A stretch of DNA of 64,000 nucleotides, from positions 58,084-122,083 of the forward strand of contig NW_026042682.1 of NCBI RefSeq assembly GCF_023856365.1, written 5' to 3'. The position numbers and the translations under genes were made by a program. This DNA comes from Brienomyrus brachyistius (lineage: Eukaryota; Chordata; Actinopteri; Osteoglossiformes; Mormyridae). How positions within the stretch are numbered: position 1 is the first letter of the stretch; the number at the start of each line of letters is the position of its first letter. The notes beneath the pieces were generated by a model. That model did no database searches and was not told where the DNA came from. It saw only the letters and a list, made by a program, of their open reading frames with translations. Positions 54,400 through 64,000 of the stretch are shown here, piece by piece.

Positions 54400-55730
54400 C
54401 CCTCGTGATGGTCGTGGGTTGTGAAAAAAGCCTTCTTCTTAGGGGTACCGCTGGGGCCAGCCGGGCGTATGTCGTGGCTTCAGTGAGTACTTATGTTTGT
54501 CATGCTGCCTGTGTACTTTATAGCGGCACAACATATTTCTGCAAATTGCATGCGTCAAATTGTCTGTCTCTCTTAAAAAATATGAAGTGTCACCAAAATT
54601 TTAAACGGGGAATCAATCTCAATGAAAAATATTCGTCAAGTAACGTTTCTAAAATAATATAGACATACTAATAATTATATATTAATAAATCGGATGAACG
54701 ATGCATCCCAAATTGTATCCGCTGCGCACTTCTTAATCAGGGCAATCGCATCGTGGAGGTTTCTGCAGACGCCCAAAAAGACTTACTTAAGAAAACTGTT
54801 GCATGATAATTTGTACCATTTTCAAGGGTGGGGGGCGTGCAGTAGATGCCCCCTTTATTTTTGTGCTTCTGCCGTTCAAACCGAGCAGCACTGAGTTTGT
54901 CATGGCACCTGACGCCAAATCTACTGCTTAGCTGCTACAGACAGAACTATCTTCAAATCACCACTAGGGGGTGTCAATGCTGCAGCTTCGTTCTATGGTT
55001 GATCTTTTTCAAAGACAGTTTTTTTTCTCTCTCTCCACATAATCAACTTAACTGATTAGCGTGCTTTCATAGTAATGGTTTTTAATCCGTGTTAATCTTC
55101 TGAACAATGACTAGTAAAGGTTCTATGAGGTTGTCCTACTTACTATGGATTTTAAGTTTTTTATCAAGGTGTTAAAACGTACCACAGTTGCCAGTCCTGT
55201 GTTTTATGTCTAGCAATTTGTACAGTTTCTTCAGTATAAACACATGCCATGATCTGTGAGAATCTCCTCCAGAACTCTGCATTTCCTCAAGATCTTTTTG
55301 TAATATTGCATCATGGCACTGCTCAGAACAACACAGATGGTGCATAACAACACAAGGGAGTACAAGACAACATGGTGCAGAAACAGTGCGATACAAAGCA
55401 GGACAAAACTGGATGATACGTGGTCAGTGGTGGATAAAGTGCAGTAACAGCTGTACAGTGCAGCTGCCGTGGAAATGACTGTTACAGGGGATGCAAAAGC
55501 TGCAGGTTTGAATTGTTTGGCGAATGAAGCTGTTCATGAATCTGCTAGTCAGTGTTTGTGGATGGTGGTCAGAGTCCTGGATTATAGACTGAACCTTGTT
55601 ACTGTGGCAGTTAAAGTACAGCTGGTCAATGGAGGGCAGTTCAGTGCGAATGATGTTCTTAACAGACTTCGCAATGTACTGCCTTCCTGTCATGTGGCTC
55701 CACCATACCATAGTACTACTGTAAGAACTA
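54400..55730. other. Unassigned
   Basis: CACCACTAGGGGGTGTCA at about 54958 resembles a CTCF-like core common in fish repeats. A minus-strand LINE-like stretch may occupy 55170-55700 but no diagnostic motif was found. Confidence 0.25.
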
Positions 55731-55732
55731 GG

Positions 55733-56745
55733 GATGTAACGATACATTCAACTCACCATTTGATACGATTCACGATTCTGAGTTCACGATACAATTTTCT
55801 CATTTTTTGCAGAATGAGCTGCAGACAAATATATTCAAAAATATTTCTTATATTTATCTTTCTGAACTGTTGACACTGTTGTGAACAGTGCAACTGAATT
55901 TGAATAAAATACTGTTGAAAAAAATCCCAAATCAAAATAAGTAAATAAAAAAAAATAAATCAAATAAATAAGCTAAGGTTTGCATGTGCAGCTTTTTAGC
56001 GTGCTTTGCCCTTTTAATAATCTTCACTCAGCTCACGGTGGTGCCAGTGGACCTGTTTGTGTATGTTATCAGTCTATTACAATGTTTGCATGCAGTTTAT
56101 GTCTTGTCTGTGCTTTTCTCGCTGTTTCCTCCTCGTTTGTGATTACCGGAAAGCTAATATGCTGCCACACCGCCAATTGAAGATCGGGCGGTGCGTCCAT
56201 CCATCCATTTTCTGAAACCACTTAATCCCAACTGGGATCGCGGGGGAGACCGGAGCCTATCCCGGGAACAAGGGGCGCAGACAGGAACCAAGCCCAGGCA
56301 GTCACCTACACACCGCAGGTCGCACACACTCACACAACTACAGGGCCAATTTAGACTCACCAGTCAACCTATCCTGCATGCTTTTGGACCGTGGGAGGAA
56401 CCTGGAGTCCCCGGCGAAAACGGGGAGAGCATGCGAACTCCACACAGAAAGGGCCCTGGACCGAAGCCAGCACTAACCACTGTGCCGTCCTCAGTTTCAA
56501 ATTCATTCATCATCTCGCGTTCGCTCAAAACCAAAAACTGACGTACGATGTCGACGTGATACGCAGTGACATCTGACGTCAAACTCACATTGTGAAATCA
56601 AATGTAATATTACACCAGTTTTTCTGTTAAAGTACTGTGAAGTACTCCTACAATAGTGATTCATTTTCCACATCAGCCGGTTTAAATCTTCATGCATTTG
56701 CACCGATTTTTAACTGATTTGTGATTCATCATTACATGCCAGGGC
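55733..56745. mobile_element. hAT-like element with worn ends
   Basis: It begins AGGGATGTAACGATACATTC, a known fish hAT-type start, and ends GATTCATCATTACATGCC, an imperfect reverse of it. A SINE is inserted at 56196-56492. No transposase is recognised. Confidence 0.5.
56196..56492 (-). mobile_element. tRNA-derived SINE
   Basis: CCATCCATCCATTTTCTG tail, GGAGACCGGAGCCTATCCC, then GGAGAGCATGCGAACTCCAC and CACTAACCACTGTGCCG. The B-box region is diverged compared with other copies. Confidence 0.7.
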
Positions 56746-57072
56746 CAGCAGCTCTGCATGGCTCGACCCTCATAAACATTCTCCACACATGCTGTTCAGG
56801 CAGTGGCCACAGAAATTCCCCCAGTGAACTTTATGCTTTCTGTCGGAGAGTATGCTGTGTTCTGGCCTTAAACCCTGCATACTACTTTGCAGACTTTGAT
56901 CCTCTTAACAACAATTGGCATTTCTGGTGGCTGAATATCCATCCATCCGTCATCCAACTGCATGCTTAAAAGCTGTGAATAATAGTAATAATTCTTAAAA
57001 TTGCAACTATCTAGAATTTCAGCCTAGTTACTCAGCTAAATTACTATTTAAACCTAGAATAATTTCTATAAG

Positions 57073-57430
57073 GGGCGGCATGGTGGTGCAGTGGTTAGCA
57101 CTGTCGCCTCACACCTCTGGGACCCGGGTTCGTGTCTCCGCCTGGGTCACATGTGTGTGGAGTTTGCATGTTCTCCCCATGTCGTTGTGGGGTTTCCTCT
57201 GGGTACTCCGGTTTCCCCCCACAGTCCAAAAACATGCTGGGGCTAATTGGAGTTGCTGAATTGCCCGTAGGTGTGTGTGTGTGAGTGGATGGTGTGTGAG
57301 TGTGCCCTGCGATGGGCTGGCCCCCCATCCTGGGTTGTTCCCTGCCTCGTGCCCATTGATTCTGGGATAGGCTCCGGACCCCCCGCGACCCAATAGGATA
57401 AGCGGTTTGGAAAATGGATGGATGGATAAT
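57073..57430 (+). mobile_element. tRNA-derived SINE, full length
   Basis: The best copy in the window. GGTGGTGCAGTGGTTAGCAC (A-box region), GGGTTCGTGTCTCC (B-box, one change), GGAGTTTGCATGTTCTCCCC, GTTTCCCCCCACAGTCC, CTCCGGACCCCCCGCGACCC and the tail AAAATGGATGGATGG. Confidence 0.82.
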
Positions 57431-58670
57431 TTCTATATGTGTGATAGAATCAAAAAATATTTTGTTTTACATATAAATCTTCACAAGGTGTATTACACAT
57501 GGTATTCCCCAGACACCGCCACCCCAACAGATGCTTTGTTTGTTAAGACAATAGCTCAGAAAGTGGTTGATCGATCTTTTGCAGCTTTTACCAAGGTTTG
57601 TACAAGCCAAAATTAAATTTTGAAACGGATCCCTGCCACACCCTGCCCTCCTGAACCTCCCGTTTCCTCCCTAGTGTGGTATAACGTGCCATGCCTGTTC
57701 CGCGTTTGTTTTACCTCTCCTTCCTGCCCTTGTGTTACTCATTTCAGGTGCCTCTAGTTTGCTCCCTGCTTAGCCTTGTATAAATGTGCTTCTCAGTCCT
57801 GCCTTTAATGTTGCTGCTGCTGTTTGCCTGTGTGTTCTTCCCTGCTTATGATTCCCCCGTGATCCAGTTGTGATCCAGTTGTCTTCATATCATGTATTCA
57901 CATTCCTCAGCTGAGAGTGAACAAAGTTCTGTGGAAAGTATCTGACTACAGATAGACTTTCACCCAGTTCTCTGCGGGAGCTCTGATTACAGAGTGACTC
58001 CCCGACTACTTCTGAAGCCCTTCCTTAAGTATCCAGACCAGGTGATGGCATGTTTCTGAAGACTGACTAATTTCGGTCAATGGTTAATTTTAGGGGCATT
58101 GCTGACCTTGGTTCTCAAGTCCCCAGCCAATCAGATCACTTTAGGGGGTGGTTGTAATTCCCTTGTTCTACCATGAGAGAATCTCTCTCAGTTTGGTGGG
58201 TTGAGCCGAAGTTTCTGTATTTCTCTTAGGAAAAGCTATACTGCCTTAAATCTGAGAGTATAATACTCCTCGTCTCATGCCTATTCAAACGAGACCAAAC
58301 ATGCGTGTATTTGTCCCTAACATCTATGTGTGCTGAGTTATCCTGTTTATAGTGGAAAAGGTGTCTGTGTCTGGAGGCTGACAGCTGTTGTTGCTGTGGA
58401 TTGATTGTGGAACTCTGGTCACTCCGGGGGTGAAAGGTCTTGCTTTTTCTGTGCTGCTCCAGTTATTCCTATCCAGTCTCTCAGGAGCCGGCAGGCCTTT
58501 GCCTTCCTTAAAAGGGGTGGTTTGACGAGTTGAGTCCAGTCTTGCCTGGGCCAGCGGAGCTCTGAAATAGACTGATGCAGGCTGATCAGAGTTGGGGCCT
58601 GCAGGACCTATAAGTTTTATGTCCTTACAGAATGTAAGTGGCATCATACTAAACTAGTGGTGTTCGAACT
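57431..58670. other. Unassigned; possible LTR at about 57622-57900
   Basis: A TTGTATAAATGTGC TATA-like phrase and Pyr-rich sequence suggest an LTR but no ends were found. The open frame 57500-57616 (DTATPTDALFVKTIAQKVVD) has no known family. Confidence 0.25.
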
Positions 58671-58679
58671 AGCATGGAA

Positions 58680-59975
58680 AGAGGCTATGGGTAGCTACAA
58701 AAAGGCTCTTAGTGCCGCCAAATCATCTAGTATCTATCAGAACTAATTGAAATAAACAAAAATAATCCTAGATTCCTATTTACTATGGTGTCCAAGCTGA
58801 CTAATAACCAGACCACTGGTTATTTTCCAGTGACGACTTTATGAAACTTTTTGACCAAAAATATGCTCAATTAAACAGAACATTTTGAATATTGAATATT
58901 GGTTAACCAGTCAGAACTGATGTACTTAATTTTATCTTCAAAATTCATCTACTTGTATGCTAGACCCTGTTCCATCAAAATTATTCAGCGATGCTCCCAG
59001 CATTGATTGAACCGCTACTAGCAATAGTTAAACTAAAACATATAATCATATTACCCCAATTTTATCTTCACTGCACTGGCTGCCAGTTAGATTTCGTGTT
59101 GACTACAAAACCACTGCTCTTAACCTATAAAGCTGTAAATGGTCTTGCACCGCAGTATGTGAGTGACCTCATTTGCGTTCCGAATCATACACTTAGATGA
59201 CGAGATGGAGGTATTCTATCCGTACCCAGAATAAAGAACATTACCTTTGGGGGAAGAGCATTTGCTCATAAAGCACCACAGCTATGGAATAAACTTCCTA
59301 TTAGTGTTCGGAACTCAGACACAATCTCTGCTTTTAAGTCAAGGCTTAAGATGTACCTCTTTCGCCAGTCTTTTGGATAGTTAAATCTTCTTTTCTAAGG
59401 TGAATGGGAAATCTGGAGGTTCATAGTTATTTGAGATTGAAGGGGAAAGGGGGGATTGGTGCTGTCGTCCTGCCACTCTCGCCGATCACTTAAGCTGTGG
59501 ATGGGAGGTGGCTTGTACGCCAAAACCTCTGTAAAACCCTCATGCCTGTGCTTCCTTCCAGGTCACTCTTTTAGGCAGGCTGTCATAGTTGCTTTAGTCC
59601 TGCCGGTTAGGTGTAGGGCAATAACTCTTCTCCATCTTCTCTTTTTCGAGCTGATACCGAGCCGACTACACCGTGTGAACCCGCACCTGGACTCCTGGAT
59701 ATAACTACATGAAACCAACTGGGACTTTATAACTATATGAACTCTAATGAATGTCAAGTAAATGCAGTTTCATGCTCCTTGGTCGCCCAGAGGAGGATGG
59801 GGTCCCCTTCTGAGTCTAGGTTCCACTCAAGGTTTCTTCCTGCTAGAGGGAGTTTCCTTGCCACTGTCGCCTCAGGCTTGCTTGGTGGGGTTTCTGGCCG
59901 GTTAAATGTAAAGTGCTTTGTGACAATGCATGTCGTTAAAAGCGCTATATAAATAAAATTGAATTGAATTGAAGT
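58680..59975 (+). mobile_element. L2-like LINE, internally deleted
   Basis: WKEAMGSYKKALSAAKSS and then the pre-RT stretch; after a gap, LLLTYKAVNGLAPQYVSDLI, then AFAHKAPQLWNKLPISVRNS and FKSRLKMYLFRQ. The tail is TATATAAATAAAATTGAATT. Several stops. Confidence 0.65.
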
Positions 59976-59984
59976 GCTTCCTCA

Positions 59985-61610
59985 GATTCATTTTTAAATG
60001 TTCTCCAGCTAATTTCCACTATGGCCACGAGTTCTAGTATTTAAATTAATATTGAAATGGTCCATTTGGCTGAACAGCATCCCGACCTGTTAGAATCTTA
60101 TATACCTGGATCATGTCCCCCCATAGTCTCCTTTGCTTGAGGCTAAACAGATTCAGCTCAGCGAACCTCTCCTCATAAGACATTCCTCTAAGTGCAGGAA
60201 TCATTCTAGTCATCCTACGTTGCACCTTTTCCAAGGCAGCAATGTCCTTCTGAATGTATGGTGACCAACCTGCACACAGTATTCTAGGTGGGATCTTACC
60301 AAGGAATTATATAATCGTAGCATCACTTCTCTTGACTTACATCTCTAGGTGTGTGGAGTTTAATCCAACCATCCTTTTGCCTTTTTTTAATGCTTCCCCA
60401 CACTGGCAAGAGTGGGACATGGAAGTATCAACATACACACCGAGATCTTTCTCGTAATCAGCTACCTTTATTTCAGTGGAACCCATAAAATATCTGTACT
60501 TTACTATATTTACTATATTTCCTGCTCCCTGCATGGATTACCTTATATTTATCTATGTTAAATTTCATCTGCCACGTATGAGCCCAGTCGCTAATTAAAT
60601 CCAGATCCTGTTGTAGCCTCTCTGGACATGAGACATGATCTAACATCAATCAGAAGATACCACACCAGCAGATAATGATTTCTGGAATAGTAAAGTTAAA
60701 GGTTGGCTAATAATACCCCTCATCTCTTTTAAAACTATAGATAAGATGCCATCAGGGCCTTGCGATTTATTTATTTTGAGCTTAGCTAGGCTTTGTACCA
60801 CATCAGCCTCAGTTATACATATATTGGTCATAGACATCGTTGTATTTGTACTAAATGGTGGTAAGCTATTCTACTGTGAACAGCCATTGTAAAATAATCA
60901 TTAAACTCATTTATATCAATTTCATTTTCAATTATAAGGCCCTTACTATCCTGCAAATGAGTGATTTTCAGCTTTTAGAGCTCTTTCGGAGTTAAAAATA
61001 TTGGAAGAAACTTTTAACGTCATCCTTATAACTGTTATTAACTAAACCTGTAGACTTAGATACTCCTGCTTTATTTTGAAATCATTAGTTAATTTCCATT
61101 TGTGGAAGAAAGCCCTTTTGCTCCTGACTTTATTCTTAATTTTCGTAGTAAACCACCTGTGACATCGCGTGCTGGACGAACAGGCAGGAAGCGAGGAATC
61201 AAGGATCCGGGAAACGGAGAGTCGGGAATGAGGGTTTATTGATGAAAACAGGTACCAACAGCGAGAGATTTCAATGACAGGACTGGGGAAACAGACTTGA
61301 ATGTGGACTAAATACACAGGACTACTCAAACTGACAGAAAACAGCTGGTTACAATCGGGGCAGCACACATGGTTAATGAGGGGGCGTGGCACACACGAGG
61401 ATCGTACAAGCAGGTCATGACACCAGCTTGGTTGCAGTTTCCTAGATTTAGTTTTTCTGGAAACGGGTATGAAGTTCTTTTGCACTTGCAACAATGTGCT
61501 TTTAAAAAATTCCCATGCCTCTTCCACAGTATTGCTATTTAACTCCATCCGATTTACAGTTTCTAGTTTCAGTCTCATACCATTGAATTACCCTTCCTAA
61601 CATTGTATAC
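59985..61610 (-). mobile_element. CR1-like LINE, interrupted by an LTR
   Basis: The minus strand gives KLKINKSQGPDGILSIVLKE (RT start), KYRFYMGSTEIK-like and GEALKKGKRM blocks, and EKVQRRMTRMIPALRGM at the 3' end. The endonuclease-RT linker holds MELNSNTVEEAWEFFKSTLL and FTTKIKNKVRSKRAFFHKWK, split at 61158-61422 by an LTR. Confidence 0.7.
61158..61422 (-). mobile_element. Solo LTR (family 1) in CR1
   Basis: The + strand begins TGTGACATCG and ends GTCATGACA. Read on the minus strand it starts TGTCATGACC and holds GTGTGCCACGCCCCCTCATT. It is flanked by CCACC and CCAGC (4 of 5). Same family as the LTR in tbxt. Confidence 0.78.
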
Positions 61611-61619
61611 TTTTGTTTT

Positions 61620-61985
61620 GGACTTGGTTGAAGACTCAGGCAGCAGGAGTTGCCCCAACGTTGGTATGTCCTTATCCATAAGGGGGAGTAAACGTTCTGG
61701 TTTCCCGACCTTATAGATGAAGGAGTTGGGGGATGTTGCCAGTGACCTGCCGGATTCCAGGCAGAACAGGCCCTCGCTATGCCACAGCCCTTCAGAGACT
61801 GGGCCTTCCGTGCAGAACCTCTGCATCCAAATTAGACCAGTTGTTTAACAAAACCCTAAAATGGGGTTATTTTTGACATGGAACGGGACTTTGATTCAAC
61901 AACCCATTACTTAGTTGCGGCAAGTACCCAATATCAAGTATAGCTGCAAAGAATCTGCCAGAGATTTTCAGAGAAGTTCCCCAGA
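61620..61985. other. Unassigned, possibly retroelement-derived
   Basis: The minus frame 61575-61826 lacks motifs. It adjoins the gag-like fragment. Confidence 0.25.
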
Positions 61986-62215
61986 TGCATGGACTGGACT
62001 AAGGTGCGTCAGATTAAACAGGAGCCTGGTAAATTCCTGTGAGCCCCACGCCAAGTGACTGATGGAAACATACTCCAGCTACAGTGAGATGGACCCTCCA
62101 GCGGACCGAGAGTGGGATTCCCGTCTGGGAGCGACAACTCGTGCAGTGCTGGTGGATGAGCTGCAAACAGACATCAAGAAGGACTTCCAACCTCACAATC
62201 ATTTACCAAACCACT
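61986..62215 (+). mobile_element. Gag-like fragment
   Basis: Shows KQEPGKF and then, in another frame, YSSYSEMDPPADRECDS, parallel to the minus-strand fragment at 21569-21787. Broken by frame changes. Confidence 0.4.
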
Positions 62216-62880
62216 TCAGGTAACTTGTAAAGATGTAGGTATTGGAGTATTCACACATTCATTTGCAGTGTCCACCTCCTGTCCGGTAAATTTGGCAGGA
62301 CAAAATTTGAATAACCTATAGGCCAGACTCATGAATGCGGCTGAACGAGTAAAGGTAGAACAGGTGGCCAATCCTGTTATACAGTCCTAGTAGATTGAGA
62401 ACCACCTGATTGCAACTGTAGTTGGAATCAAGGGCTGAGCAGCATGGTGGCCTGGGGGACAATTATGAAAACACAGACCCACTGATATCCTTAAAACCCA
62501 CAATCAAAAGAGGAGTCAGGATGGCCAGTGACATGTGCTGGCCTAAATGGGGACAACAAAGAGAGAACAGAACAAGGCAGGGAGGGATTCTGACACAGGT
62601 GCCATGCTACTTTGTTTAAATATGCTGTAATGTTTTAGTGCAAGCCTTAGACAATGGAATCTCTGAATGACGCCGCAGTCTGGCTCTTTCTGAAGGTCCT
62701 ATACTGTAACCGTCCTGAGAAGTTGTTTTGCATGCACTTGCTGCCTTGACACTTGTGATGTGCGTGTGCCTGCTCGAGCAGTAAAGGGGAGATCACATGC
62801 AGAGCTGATTTTCTGTAGTTCCTTAGAATAAAATAGAATATTCTCTTTCAAATAGGAACACATGCTGCGTTTGATTATTT
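62216..62880. other. Unassigned; possible retroelement 3' region
   Basis: AATAAAATAGAATA at about 62828 could be a polyadenylation signal of a degraded LTR. Nothing firmer. Confidence 0.25.
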
Positions 62881-62885
62881 CACTC

Positions 62886-62979
62886 CAACTCGGACAAAAA
62901 CGTCACGAAAAACATCACTTCCCATTAGAAACGCCTCTTTTATGACGTTAATGTCTGACAGAATCTCTTGTCCGAGTTG
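62886..62979. repeat. 12-bp perfect inverted repeat pair
   Basis: CAACTCGGACAA (62886-62897) and TTGTCCGAGTTG (62968-62979) enclose 70 bases with ACGTCA/TGACGT motifs. A related TTCCGAGTTG occurs at about 63774. Possibly a transposon end. Confidence 0.5.
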
Positions 62980-63079
62980 CCCCTGTGACGTAATTTCAAC
63001 ATGGCGGCTTACACACTCAACATTAATTCTATTTTACAAATCCTTAAAAATGTTTATTTTGTTAAATTTATTATTATCC

Positions 63080-63435
63080 CATCCATCCATTTTCCAAACT
63101 GCTTATCCTACTGGGTCACGGGGGGTCCGGAGCCTATCCCGGAAGCAATGGGCACGAGGCTGGGAACAACCCAGGATGGGGGGGCCAGCCCATCGCAGGG
63201 CACACTCACACACACCATGCACTCTCACATGCATTCCTACGGGCAATTTAGCAAGTCCAATTAGCCTCAGCATGTTTTTGGACTGTGGGGGGGGAACCGG
63301 AGTACCCGGAGGAAACCCACCGACGACATGGGGAGAACATGCAAACTCCACACACATGTGACCCAGGCGGAGATTTGAACCTGGGTCCCAGAGGTGTGAG
63401 GCAACAGTGCTAACCAGTGCACGACCATACCGCCC
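63080..63435 (-). mobile_element. tRNA-derived SINE, near full length
   Basis: CCATCCATTTTCCAAACTGC tail on the + strand, GGTCCGGAGCCTATCCCGG, then GGAGAACATGCAAACTCCAC and AACAGTGCTAACCAGTGCAC. It is the reverse of the 57073-57430 family. Confidence 0.8.
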
Positions 63436-64000
63436 AATTTATTATTATTATTATTTATAATTATTAGTAATTATTAATGTAATTGCACGTGTTCGATTTA
63501 GAGAATACCATATTGTGACCGTAAACAGTATCCTAACATGCAATATCAGATTTTTACCAGACTTGTTAGTGTTTTTGGTTTGTTTGCTAGTTTGTTTGCC
63601 TCTCGAAAAAAGAATATCCGCTATGAATGTACTAAAATACTTTATAAAGCTTTTAATGTGGTTTGACTAGTTCCTGTTTCTTGTTTATTTGTCTGAAATA
63701 ATAATCTTACTCCATAACTGCTAAAATATAAAGCAACAACACAGCAGCGTATTCATGGAGGCAGCCATGTTTGTTCCGAGTTGTGCTAGCTTGAACGGGA
63801 GATTGTTGGATGTGATGTCACCCAATTTGGAATTTCCAAGTTCCGAGAGAAAAACGAACGCACCACAAGACTCTGGCTGGAAATTTCTACAATAGAGCCA
63901 TTTAGTTATTTCTAGAAAAATATTTAGAGCCAATGACCTGATGTCATTGTAACACAGGTCACTGTCCGTGGTGCTGAATTCTCTACTTGATGGGCTGGTG
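63436..64000. other. Unassigned; short (ATT)n at start
   Basis: TTATTATTATTATTTATAATT then AT-rich sequence. No gene. Confidence 0.35.

Noticed and set aside
57407..57616. Frame with DTATPTDALFVKTIAQKVVD as a coding exon
   Set aside because: Looks protein-like but has no acceptor where needed and no family match; left as unassigned.

Overview
The window looks like teleost fish nuclear DNA. It carries multi-exon vertebrate genes with GT-AG introns, a novel immune-type receptor (NITR) gene, a class known only from bony fishes, and fish-type repeats: tRNA-derived SINEs ending in ATGG/CCAT tails, CR1- and L2-like LINEs, Tc1-like and hAT transposons, Ty3/Gypsy-like LTRs and long TA-rich arrays. 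The species cannot be named from the sequence alone. Layout: 0.7-2.7 kb holds the last three coding exons of a Brachyury (tbxt) gene on the + strand, broken by an in-frame TAG and by a solo LTR with a perfect 5-bp target duplication. 4.0-4.8 kb (-) is an integrase-core-type transposon remnant. 5.3-6.1 kb is CpG-rich, with a tandem duplication, a long inverted repeat and a possible LTR. 8.2-12.5 kb (+) is a NITR gene with signal peptide, V domain, second Ig domain, transmembrane exon and tyrosine-motif tail, but with frameshifts and stops. 13-35 kb is almost entirely nested repeats: LINEs, two LTR families, gag-like fragments, SINEs, MITEs and a 1.8-kb minisatellite of 46-bp units. 36.1-38.3 kb (+) is a four-exon secreted cystatin-fold gene whose six-cysteine pattern resembles chemerin, with a frameshift after the signal peptide. 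39-44 kb holds a BED-finger transposase exon, a Gypsy-like proline-rich 3' coding end with LTR, and an internally deleted Tc1-like transposon joined to part of an hAT-like transposon gene. 44.4-48.2 kb is a 16-copy satellite of 218-274-bp units. 49.4-50.8 kb has an unidentified first exon with TATA box (-) and a tRNA-Glu-like sequence inside a MITE. 51.3-54.4 kb holds a second, indel-free copy of the Tc1/hAT block, continuing into the rest of the hAT-like gene. 55-64 kb is more nested repeats. How the pieces relate: all three recognisable host genes (tbxt, NITR, chemerin-like) are damaged. The tbxt damage (nonsense codon plus LTR with target duplication) cannot be a sequencing slip. The one- and two-base shifts in the other two could be real or could be uncorrected indels in the assembly. 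No operon-like or defence-island system is visible. The most unusual items are the LTR-broken Brachyury, the two higher-order tandem arrays, the duplicated Tc1/hAT composite and the tRNA-bearing MITE.
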